Positions 9,801 through 19,370 of a DNA stretch of 64,000 nucleotides are shown one piece after another (the first letter of the stretch is position 1; each line of letters begins with the position of its first letter). The position numbers were made by a program, and so were the translations under genes. Source of the stretch: Eutreptiella sp. 'Long Island Sound 2002' (Eukaryota; Euglenozoa; Euglenophyceae; Eutreptiales; Eutreptiaceae); assembly GCA_964036045.1 (NCBI GenBank), contig OZ038382.1:75626687-75690686 (forward strand). The letters run 5' to 3'. The notes under the pieces were generated by a model that ran no database searches, had not been told where the DNA came from, and was given only the letters and a program-made list of their open reading frames with translations.

Positions 9801-11459
9801 CATGCCTACCGCAGCCAATGCATTGGGGATGGACATGTGGTGCACAGTTGTGGGGACTGTGAGGTCGAGGTGCCCATGGGATCTAGAAGCATTGCCCATC
9901 GGATTTACGTAATGGACACCGAAGCCTTCGACTTTGTACTGGGGACCGACTTCTTCGTCGAGCACTCCCAGATTCTATCCCTCACCCTGCAAGCACCCTA
10001 CGTCCTCCAAGTGGACCATGGTGACGGATGGGAATCTGTACCTGTGGAGCAGTCTGAGCACACGTCTAGCTACCTGAGGGTATGCAAGAAGGAGCCCTCA
10101 ACCATGATGGTCGCCTCCAAAACTGAGGACTATCAGCTTCTTGGGGATGTCTTGGATCAAGGTCGAAAGGAGTTGGGATACTCCCGGGAAGACCTGAACG
10201 TGAAGCCATTTGCCAGCGACAAGCAACATACCCTGGACCCCTACTGCAGCAAAGGGAAAAACTGCTGCTAAAAATTGTACTGGCCCTCTTTCGGGATGGC
10301 CTACGGGAACCCAAGATTCAGTGAACTGGGGAAGGTCGTGACGGAGGTGGCACTGGAACGTTCCCGTATGGTCCTGTGCTCCCCCGATTCGGGAGCCCAT
10401 GGGGGAAATGAGTGCTGGTCTACTCTATTGGACAGGCTGACTCTCACCCCCATCCAGCTGCCGGATGACGCCGTCTACGTGCCTCTGGGCCACAAGACGC
10501 CCATCGGGAAACCCGGATGGGGAAGCATGCTAAGCGTGGTGGACGGGAGCCTACCTGCAGTGCCCTGGGAACATCTGCATCCCGTTGTGGTCCAGGAAAT
10601 TCAACGTGAGAGCAGCGGTTACACTCTGGATGTCCTGAGAAAACAACTACGACCTCGGGACGCCATAGAGACTACTCCTGGGGGAGCCGAGTACCTCGTG
10701 TCTGACACTGTTGCCCCCACCTCCCCCTGCCGTGTACCTTATTCTGATGTAGTCTCAGAGTGTGGACTCTCCGAGCTACCAAGCTCTATACACTCTGATG
10801 ATGAGACTGAGCATGACGCCTTCTTCGTGCAGACGTGCGTGGAGGAAGTGGAGAACGCCGAGTACGCTGCCCCACTGAAACCCCTACTCTCCATGAGGGC
10901 AGAGGGGCCCCTGGACGAGGAGCTAGACCCCTGATGCAGGCTGAGGGAGTACGTGGACTCCAAGAGGAGATTGGTGGCAAAAAGGCTGTGCTACGCTAGG
11001 CCTACCAGCCGCTCATGGCCGTTGAAGCAAGGGTCTATGGGAGATATCTCCCAACTGAAGGAGGACCTCGAACAGAAGATTACCACCAGGCAAAGAGAGG
11101 TGGATCTGAAGCTCATGAAGAGCGTGTGGGATGCCCATGTGAGGACCCCAGTGGACGATGAACTCTCAGAGGAATGCGAATGCGAACCCCCCCAGTGTGC
11201 CTATGTTGTCACCGTCCACCTGAGACTGTGGAACCTGACCTTCTCTACGCCTACCAAGGGCTGAAGGATGCGACCAAGGACGCTGAGCCGGTTGAGGACC
11301 ACCTCCCCGCTTCTATACACCAAGGCGCAAGCAATCTGCACTCTGACGAGGATATGGAGGACAAGATCCAATTCTTGGACCCTAGAGTACAGAAGTTGAT
11401 CAGGACCTATCTGGAGGTATTCGGAGAGCTACCCCCCGCAGCCTCCTGTGACAAGCTGG
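9800..11459 (+). pseudogene. G1a: degenerate Ty3/gypsy pol, protease-to-linker part
   Basis: Translations align in order with the intact relative at 53511-58313. The protease C-terminal part is recognisable (GDGHVVHS, then DTEAFDFVLGTDFF, near 9820-9960), but the protease active site and all of gag are missing, so the copy is 5'-truncated. The adenine-methyltransferase-like segment follows (PYCSKGK, a TAA stop at 10269, then MAYGNPRFSELGKVV near 10300), where NPPF has decayed to NPRF. Next come VYVPLGHKTP and MLSVVDGSLPAVP and a linker ending ELPPAASCDKLV. At least one frameshift and several stops lie between 10269 and 11270. The copy cannot make a full protein. It is interrupted at 11459 by the element at 11460-13662. 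Confidence 0.8.
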
Positions 11460-11811
11460 TGAAGCGTTTTCGTGACCCTCCTGCAAAGCACCGCAATTTC
11501 TGCAAGAATCGAACATTTCGTGAGTCGGTTTAAGTTGCTTAAACTGTTCTAAGGCGTTAGCCACAGGCCTTCGAATCTACATAGATGCCTGTGAAAACAC
11601 AGAAAAACAGTGAAATCTCACGTATAATTACAATATGGGGCACAATAGCATAAATTTATTATAAAAAACTGCTATTTTAACATAAAAATCGGCAATCTTA
11701 GCTATTGCTCTGTAGCCTTCGTAATCCCATTTTACGTCATAAATTGCGCTGTTCAGCGCATGTGCGAGCCACAGCGGGTAGCGGTAGGGAGACCCTGCCG
11801 CTACCGCTTCA
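11460..11811 (-). repeat. 3' LTR of the non-autonomous element
   Basis: 352 bp, TGAAGCG...CGCTTCA. It holds the 12-mer AAACTGTTCTAA (plus strand, 11541-11552), the complement of the primer site. Five mismatches against the other LTR. Confidence 0.9.
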
Positions 11812-11822
11812 CCCCCCTTCTT
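11812..11822 (-). promoter_or_regulatory. Polypurine tract
   Basis: AAGAAGGGGGG on the minus strand, abutting the LTR: the expected primer for plus-strand DNA synthesis. It fixes the element's orientation. Confidence 0.75.
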
Positions 11823-12305
11823 AAAGGTTTGTTTATCCTCCAAGAGGAACAACAAACCCCAGAGGTAGCCTTTTCCTAGGTGTCCGGTGGGGAGCACCAA
11901 TACTACCCTCAGGCAAAAACCTGCTTTGCCACTCTAGGAAAATAAAAAGAAAAAGGCCTTGGGTGGCCCGCCCCGTTTGTTTTGAAAACCTGAAAAAGTT
12001 TTCAGTTTCCCGAAAACCCCCACGCTTTCAAAAACCAAACAACAGGACAGGCATGCACACAGCACTACAACTCAGCATCAAAACAACGTTGCTGTGTCAG
12101 TTCGTGCCTTACCCAGGCACCGTGCACTGTACTGTACAAGTGCGGGTGCGTGTGCCAGGGGCTGATCCGCCCCATATATACATGGGTTTTAAGACCCACA
12201 TATATACCCGGTTAGTGGAGCCTGACAAGACTGGGCTCTCACCACGGCAAGTCTGACAAGACTGGACCTGCCCACCGGTGTTCCAACAAACGGAATTTTA
12301 AATTA

Positions 12306-13124
12306 TTACCGTCTCCAACGACGGCTGCCACTGCCAGGCGTCTGCGTCCCACTCTCTTGGTTGGTCGCTCCGCTGGTCGTGGCGGTCTTTTTCGGCGTCT
12401 GGAAGGCGACCTCCACCTTCTTCTTCGCTTCGCCCGTAGCGGACTTCGTCTTGGACGTCTTCTCCAGGCGACGGACTCGCTCTTGCAGACTCTCCTGCTC
12501 CGACTTCAGGGTCCGGATCTCTGCTGCTGCACTCCTCGCCCACGCTGCCATCTCCACGGCCCAGGCCTTCAACTCCACCGTCTCGGTTGGTAGGATGGCG
12601 ATCTCCGAACTTAACCGGCTGGGACTGGGGTTGCGTGGATTTCCGGCGAACGATCCTCCACGTTGGGGTACTGGTCGGTACTCCGGCGCTTTCTGGGGCT
12701 CTGGTTTGCGCTCCCTTGACGCTTGACCACGGTCTGCGTGACCACGGCTTGGACCTTGTCTTCGGTGGTGCGCTGATTGGCGCTCCGGCGTTCTCCAGGA
12801 CGCTGGTTGGCGATCCCACGCTGCTTGACGATGGTCTGGCTTGCGGAAGTGCTCTCTTTCGACGGCTGGTTGGCCGTCACGGTAATCCGGATCGCGGCTG
12901 GTACTGCCGCTCTTGGGACGGTCGACGCTGCCTCCGTGCTGGTTCCCCTGGCCATAGGGTTGACGGCTGGAAGGACCATACCTCTGTTGCTCGAACGCGG
13001 GACTGCGGCTCGAACTTGGCCTTGGACTGGGACTCCAGTCTGACGCGTCGCTCAGGCTGTCCAGGTTGTAGCCGCCATTTTGTGGTCCCCACGTCCTGAG
13101 TCCGCTGCTGTCGCTGCTGCTCAT
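12306..13124 (-). CDS. Gag-like ORF of the non-autonomous element
   Basis: 272 codons from ATG (MSSSDSSGLRTWGP) to a stop near the 3' end of the interior. The first two thirds are disordered: Ser, Pro, Arg and Gln rich with many RQ/RPSS motifs. About residues 175-225 form a likely amphipathic helix or coiled coil (VELKAWAVEMAAWARSAAAE, then LKSEQESLQERVRRLEK). The C-terminus is basic (SGSRRWRR). There is no CCHC knuckle, protease or reverse transcriptase. By position and composition it is probably a Gag or RNA-packaging protein. No family match is recognised, and the call rests on context. Confidence 0.6.
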   Translation of the reverse strand: MSSSDSSGLRTWGPQNGGYNLDSLSDASDWSPSPRPSSSRSPAFEQQRYGPSSRQPYGQGNQHGGSVDRPKSGSTSRDPDYRDGQPAVEREHFRKPDHRQAAWDRQPASWRTPERQSAHHRRQGPSRGHADRGQASRERKPEPQKAPEYRPVPQRGGSFAGNPRNPSPSRLSSEIAILPTETVELKAWAVEMAAWARSAAAEIRTLKSEQESLQERVRRLEKTSKTKSATGEAKKKVEVAFQTPKKTATTSGATNQESGTQTPGSGSRRWRR

Positions 13125-13298
13125 CCGGGACGCTGCGGAGGCACTTGCTGCCTCTCCTCTGGCGGCGTACTGCGGCTGACGGCCACGTTGCGGTGCTGAC
13201 TGGCGCTGCGCCCAGCGCCTTCTAGTTCCAGCGCGTGTTAGCGCCGCTCCTCGACGCTGCGATGCGCTGCGGCCGGCGGCTGTCCCTGTTCAGGGTTG

Positions 13299-13310
13299 TT
13301 AGAACAGTTT
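13299..13310 (-). promoter_or_regulatory. Primer-binding site complementary to the element's own LTR
   Basis: Directly after the 5' LTR on the minus strand the interior begins AAACTGTTCTAA. The exact reverse complement, TTAGAACAGTTT on the minus strand, lies in the LTR at 13403-13392. No match to an initiator-Met or other familiar tRNA end was seen. In Tf1 and relatives the first 11 or so nt of the mRNA fold onto the primer site and self-prime reverse transcription; if transcription here starts at about 13403, the layout is the same. Confidence 0.65.
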
Positions 13311-13662
13311 TGAAGCGTTTTCGTGACCCTCCTGCAAAGCACCGCAATTTCTGCAAGAATCGAACATTTCGTGAGTCGGTTTAAGTTGCTTAAACTGTTC
13401 TAAGGCGTTAGCCACAGGCCTTCGAATCTACATAGATGCCTGTGAAGACACGGAAAAACAGTGAAATCTCACGTATAATTACAATATGGGGCACAACAGC
13501 ATAAATTTATTATCAAAAACTGCTATTTTAACATAAAAATCGGCAATCTTAGCTATTGCTCTGTAGCCTTCGTAATCCCATTTTACGTCATAAATTGCGC
13601 TGTTCAGCGCACGTGCGAGCCACAGCGGGTAGCGGTAGGGAGACCCTGCCGCTACCGCTTCA
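13311..13662 (-). repeat. 5' LTR of the non-autonomous element
   Basis: 352 bp. If the 12-nt complement marks the RNA 5' end, U3 is 13662-13404 and R-U5 is 13403-13311 (93 nt). Confidence 0.9.
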
Positions 13663-13666
13663 CTGG

Positions 13667-16600
13667 TGCAGATGGACCTCAAGCTGAAGCCCGAGCTCGT
13701 GGGTCACAAGATATGTAGGAGACCCTACCCGGCTCCTGAAGAGCAGGCCGATAACATAGAGCGACAGATACAAGAATGTATCGACGCTGCCCTGGTCCTG
13801 GAGTACAAGGATGGGGACTACCCGCAACACTGCAGCCCCTGTTTCCCTCGTATCTAAGCCTGGGTCTGCAGCCAAACGGCTGGTAGTGGACTATGGAGAG
13901 CTGAACAAGAAGACTTTGAACCACTCAGGGTCCATTCCTAAGATTGAGTCAACCCTCGAGAAGATAGCCTCCTGCCGCTACGAGACGAAGATGGACCAGC
14001 GGAGTGGATTCTGGCAAGTGGACCTAACGCCCAATGCCCAGGAACTCCTAGCCTTCATCAGCCCTCAGGGGAGGGTGTTCAAGTGGAAGATCATGCCCTT
14101 TGGCGTGGCTAACGCACCCGCTCTTTTTCGAGAGCTGATGAACAAGACCCTATCCATCCTACATCGGAGACCTGGGGTACAAGAAATCATATCCCGGGGC
14201 GCCCAGGTGGAAGCACATATCGACGACGTAAGCCTGGGAACGAATACCCAAGAGGACCACCTCTTCCTCTTGGGCGAGTTCTTTGCAGTCTGCCAGGGGA
14301 ACCACACCAGACTCAAGCTGGAGAAGTGTGAGTTCATGCAGGAGACTATGCAGTACTTGGTGTTCGACATTGGCTATGGGTGGTGGACCCTGCGGCCTGA
14401 AAGGCCAAACCCCTGGTGGACGCTAAGGTAAGACTTGAAGACCCCAGAGAAAGGTCTCCATGATGTACGCAGTTTCATTAGGGCCTGCAACTTCTACCGC
14501 CGCCACATCAAGAATTTCACCTACACCAGTGCCATCCTGACGCACCTCATTAGGAAGAGTACTACCTGGCGCTTGGGCCCTCAAGAACAACAAGCATTTG
14601 ACAAACTCAAGGGCACAGTGGCCAGCGCTAAGGGCTTGAGAGTGCCTAGAGCACGAGGGGAAATTATCCTGGTGACTGACGTCAGCAATGTGGGCGGTGG
14701 TGGAACGCTGCCCCAGTGGCAAGCACTAGAGAAGGAGGAGTTCGACTCGGCCATTTCCAAATGGGGTACTGATGGACTAAACCGAGACGGCACCCTCAAG
14801 CACAGCTACCCTAACGACGGATGGGTCCTTGTCCCCCTTTGGCATTGGAACTGGAAATGGAACCAGGCCCGGGGTAACTACTCTACCTATGACCAGGAAC
14901 TGCTCGCGGGTATGCTAGTGCTATCCTCTCAGTCCAGATTGTTGGGGAGTAACCCAGTGGTTTAGCTTTGTGACCAAGAACTGGTCCGCACCTTCCAGAA
15001 TGGACCCCCACCTGAGAATGCTAAACTCAGACGCTGGTGGACCTACCTGAGCCAGCTTTCAGTACATCATATCCAGGGCGTCAAGAACGAGTGTGCGGAC
15101 TACATCAGCCGTAACAACTTTGACGACATGATTGGTACCAGGTCTGAGGAGATAGCCAAGGAGGCGTTCAGCCGTATGGATGTACACTTAAGGATATGGA
15201 CCTCAACATGACCATGATCAGACCTCTAGATGGACTCCAACAAGTGGGGTACCTGAAAGAGTCTGGGGACATCTACAAACGCCTGGAGAAGCATCTGCAA
15301 CCCGCCCTGGTCAATCAGGGGCAGTGGAAGCGGGATAAAACCTACCTCTGCCATGAGGACCGGATAGTCGTGCCTAGCGACCGTATCCCGGCACTCCTCC
15401 AATGGACCCATGAGTCCAGTGGTCATGTGGGAGCGAACTGTACCCTGAGGCTGTTCAAGCAGCAGTTCCATTCCACGTGGACGGATGATCAGCTGCGGAA
15501 AACCCTCCAGCCGATTGTGGACAAGTGCCCGTGTCAGTCCTGTAAACCTGGGGATATCAGGGACAGAGGTCTCTTTTCGACACTCCCTATCCCCCACTGT
15601 GCCAAAACTGTTCTCTACGTGGACTACACGAAGATGCCTAAGTTTGGGGGCTATGACTTTGCCCTAGTGGTAACCTGTGGGCGACCAGGTTTACCAGGGT
15701 GTTCCCATGCACTAAACACATCACCGGCGAGGAGACCATCAAGATACTCCTGGAAGAATGGTTCTGTGTCTATGGGGCCCCCAAAGAGATTAACGCAGAC
15801 GAGGAAGTACGAGTACACTCCCACACTGGCTGGTACAAGAGAGTCCTGAGGTCCTTCAATGTCCAGGCGACAACAGGGATTCCCTATACTCATACGAGTA
15901 ACCCCCTATGTGAGCGACAGATTCGACTTCTCAAAGAGAACGTGAGGATATGATGCAAGACTGAGCGCACCAAAGACTGGGTGAGACTACTCCCCGTCAT
16001 ATCAATGATGATGAACTCCCAAGAGAATTTAGCAACTGGCTATTCGCCCCATGAGCTGTTCATGGGACGCCCGGCGTGGTTCCTACACGCTGCCTATCCT
16101 GAGGATTCCTACTCCACTGTGGGTAAATGGGTGAAGGAGCAACAAGACAAGGTGGACAAGGCCAAGGCTATGCTCCAGAGAGTGAGAGAGCCCCAGTGGA
16201 ACAAGAAGAACAAGCACCGGGTGCCAGCCTCCTACCAAGAGGGAGACTGGGTGCTAGTGCACCACAGTCGGCTACCCGCCTGGCCACGCTCCACCAGCGA
16301 TGACCCCTACTTTGAGCCCTACAAGATCCTGTCTGTGGACGGTCGCCGCATCACCGTCCGGTGTTCTCCCCGACTAGGGGGGACCCTGGTGTGCGCTGCT
16401 CAACAGCTCAAGCGCTACTACGACCCAGAGGACCTGTGTGGGGATGAATGGGAAATAACAGACGAGGAGATCGCCGCTCCGGACCTACAGGGGGCTGCCA
16501 GCCCACGGGAATTGGAGGAGAACTCCCCGACATGAATGCCGAGGAGATGGCTAAGGAAGGCTTCTACCTAGTGAAGTTGGTTATCCGACGCCGCTATCGC

Positions 16601-16792
16601 TAAATGTGGCGTTTCCTCACCCTCTGGGAAGGGTTTGGTGTTGAAGAAGCCACCTGGGAACTCTTTTCTGCCTTTGTGCTTCCTGAGGGACGCCTGAATT
16701 CTGTTCTGGTAGACTATTTGTCCCAGAACACCCTAGGAGAGTTGCTGAGGCTCCCTGAAATGCTTGCCTCTCAGAAGAAGCCTAGCGACTGA
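13667..16792 (+). pseudogene. G1a: degenerate pol, RT, RNase H, integrase and chromodomain-like end
   Basis: This continues G1a after the inserted element. It has RT segments (RRPYPAPEEQ; MDQRSGFWQVDLTPNAQELL; FGVANAPALFRELMNK; EAHIDDVSLGTN near 14210-14240), RNase-H-region text (VTDVSNVGGGGTLPQWQ, YSTYDQELLAGML), an integrase zinc-finger region (HESSGHVGANCT; CPCQSCKPG), catalytic-core pieces (LYVDYTKMP; NPLCERQIRLLKENV) and a C-terminal segment like a chromodomain (FLTLWEGFGVEEATWELFSAF near 16615-16670). Coding alternates between all three frames, with breaks near 13850, 14430, 14965, 15700, 15950 and 16540. The order matches G1b throughout. This is a dead copy. Confidence 0.85.
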
Positions 16793-16794
16793 AC

Positions 16795-18095
16795 CCTTCC
16801 TATAACTGCCTCCGTGTGTGTGAGTGTGCTGATCCTGAGGACCTATGAGCAAGCTGCAGAAATGGTGTCCTAACTATACCCAAGTGAACCCGGCGGATGT
16901 CTTTACACGGTGCCACAGGGGTACGCCCCGGGTCTCTCCGCCCCTAGGTGCTCAATTTCTGTGCTGGCACCATACTTCCTTGGGGGAATACCAAGCGCTA
17001 ACGCCGAGGTATTGGTTTTCCTACCCGCCTGCCTACTACAGGGGAGGAGTGGCCAAAAGCTATGAGGCATTAAAACGCCTGTTCGCTACATGGCCAAAAC
17101 CTAGACTACCACTGCCACTGCCCACCAAAACCCTGAAAAAAATTCTTGAAACAGGCGGGACAGTGACATACACACTACAGGTCCTACACTCACTACAGTG
17201 GCACCAGCCTTCGAAGGATGAGCGAGCTCTGGGCTCAAGCCCTCACCCAGGCCTACCACTCCTACACACACACGCTACTTGGCGTTGTGGATGAGCATGT
17301 CCCAGGCCCTAATGGCCCACCTGTGAAAGTACAAGAGAACACAGCGCTACTAGGCGACTGTGGCCTAACAGGGACGCCACTACGTGGCTTTCCCTGTCAG
17401 GGCTTGGAGAGAAGGAGTGGTCAGTTTGCATGCACAGCGTCTATGATGATCAGGTCGGACTGCCCTCGCCACTCACGGCTGAGGTACAGTTTTTTTGTTG
17501 TGATCTGCGCCGCATGGTTTAGCGCGGCAGCCAAATGCACCAATTCACCCTACCTGCCCACCTTTAAAGCAAAGGCTGATGAACTGGGTAAGCAGCAGAG
17601 GAACCAAGCCAGCCTCCACGCATTATACGCTTCTCAGGCTGACCTATAATACGCTGTCCTCTTACCCAGTTGCAAACAAGCAAGCTTAAGTAACTCCACC
17701 GGTTCTCTTATAGAACGTAGAATGGAGCCCCTGGGTAGCCTAAACAAGGGTTTTACCGTGCGCAACACACGTGGCCTACCCTTTGATGCCCCATATACAT
17801 GCACGGGTATGCAGAAATCAGTCAACAATCCATACCAAGCACAATCACGAACTCAACCAGGGGGTGGCCCCTCCTGGGTTTACTCACCTTACCTACTGCT
17901 GAAATGCGAAGCAAGCGAGGAGGAGAACGAGAATAAAGCAAAGCAAGCGTTTATGCACGCGTGTGTATGTTCTAATCAGTCAATCCTACCTCCAATCATC
18001 GTGCAATCTTCTAATCAATCCCTCTACTCTACATTTGCGTTGCTACACGACTCGTCAGCGGAAAAACAAGACAAGCAATGAGCATGCTGCATACG
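16795..18095 (+). other. G1a 3' untranslated region
   Basis: Non-coding but alignable with the long 3' UTR of G1b read on its minus strand. Shared stretches include a CAATTTCTGTGCTGGC block (16950-16965), GGGGAGGAGTGGCC (17041-17055), GGCCCTAATGGCCC (17305-17318), and CCGTGCGCAACACACGTGGCC (17756-17776) against CCGTGCGCAATTCGCGTGGCC. Open frames here (for example 16845-17294) are not conserved as protein, because the G1b alignment needs indels. Confidence 0.65.
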
Positions 18096-19281
18096 AAGCA
18101 AACACAACCTGTATGTTTACACCTCTTTCTTTTAATTCATATTGAATCTTCAAATTCTTCATTCTTCATTTCTCCTAGAAGCATGTGTGGGATCCCTACG
18201 TTTCTTATTTATTGTGTTTCTCGTCATTTCCTTGTTATTACGTGACATACTGTTATAATCGTATTTTCTCTGTCTTTTCCGGCGCCCAATTAAAATGCGC
18301 TCCGTTGCGCCGCTTTTCTCTGCGTGTAAATCCAGGGATTTAAAAATTCCTGTGATGAAATAAAATTGCGTAAGAATGTGCATTTAATGCACATGGAGAT
18401 TCTCAACAGGTGTGTATCCTTAGAAAACTTCCAGGACGTCATTTGACGGATTTTGGTGTTTGCGTCGATCGTTGCGCGTTTGTCAGTCCCTCAACCCTTT
18501 GTCCCTTCTTTGCAGATATCCTGGAGCGCAAACAGTGGATCAGGCCGTGTTCTGGCTGAAAAACTGACTCCTGGACCACTGTCCAGGATCCAAGACCCCA
18601 TGAGGGCAAAATAAGTTTCAACGCCACCCCTCGCACTAAGGACAGATCAGGTTAGACAGCAGGTTCAATGAGACCCCAGACAGCGTGCCCTGATCATAGC
18701 CCGCCTTGGGTTTTGCGTATTGCACTGAGTTTTGCTATTTGCAGGGACGGGTGTATGCACCCATGAATTGGCATGCCCATTCTAACCCCCTACCATGCCA
18801 CAGCTGCCCCATCGACGACAATGAGCGCAGTGGGAGCTGTAGGTGTTTGTTATGACTAAGCAAAAACTGGCGACCGCCCTGACGCAGCGCCTTCTTTCCA
18901 ATGTTAGGGATGTTATACGAAATTTTGAAAGAATGTTGAAGCCATGGGGAGGTCAAGAAAAATTCCCTTTTTCCTTTGAAATGCGACAGTGGTGGCCACC
19001 ACAGCACAGTAGGGGAGTAAGAACAAGTGTATTTCCCTGCCAAAAGGTTAGCTTTAGTTGTCATAGAGAGGCCTAAAGGCATAACACATTTTTATCTTAG
19101 TATTGGCCTAACCAAAAGGGGTGATGAGACATTTTGACCTATAAAACGAAGCATTGAACTTCGGATGTTGTGTGGACCCCTGACCCCCAAACTGATTGGA
19201 CATATACATCATTTCCTGGACTGACTGAGGCGCTGACATTAATCTAGACCCTATACATTTTTCTATATTTTCTCATGAATG
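18096..19281. other. Unassigned AT-richer DNA, possible end of G1a
   Basis: No gene is seen. AGTAGGGGAGTAAGAACAAG at 19007-19026 resembles the polypurine tract plus LTR start of G1b (GGGGGGAGTAAGAAAAAG), so the G1a 3' LTR could begin about 19015, but the following sequence does not align well with the G1b LTR. A TATA-like CCTATAAAACG is at 19138-19148. Confidence 0.35.
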
Positions 19282-19370
19282 CTTAGCTATCCTAGTGGTC
19301 TGCACCCTGGGGGGCTGCGGCACCTCTTTTTGAGAGGTCCTCGGTTCAGTTCCCAATCAGCCTGGCTAAG
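19282..19370 (+). repeat. tRNA-like SINE head (long variable arm type)
   Basis: CTTAGCT at 19282-19288 pairs with GGCTAAG at 19364-19370 over seven positions (one G-U), like an acceptor stem. An A-box-like TATCCTAGTGG (19289-19299) and a B-box GGTTCAGTTCC (19343-19353) are correctly ordered, and ACCTCTTTTTGAGAGGT forms a hairpin in the variable-arm position, as in Leu/Ser tRNAs. The D and T stems pair poorly, so it is a pol III-derived SINE head or tRNA pseudogene, not a working tRNA. A TATA-like CACTATAAAAGGG lies at 19471-19483. Confidence 0.55.

Larger units (their letters stand above)
11456..13666 (-). mobile_element. Non-autonomous LTR retrotransposon inside G1a (11460-13662) with its target duplication
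   Basis: Two 352-bp direct repeats (11460-11811 and 13311-13662) with ends TGAAGCG...CGCTTCA bound a 1.5-kb interior. The 4-bp sequence CTGG occurs on both sides (11456-11459, 13663-13666), and deleting the element rejoins the G1a reading frame. Orientation is minus: a polypurine tract AAGAAGGGGGG (11812-11822) directly precedes the downstream LTR when read on the minus strand. The interior has one 272-codon open frame and no room for pol, so it would need enzymes from another element. The LTRs differ at 5 of 352 positions, so the insertion is fairly recent. See the entry at 13299-13310 for the primer site. Confidence 0.9.

Noticed and set aside
10786-10980. Short minus-strand ORFs inside the gypsy copies
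   Set aside because: Antisense shadows of pol with no conserved frame between copies.
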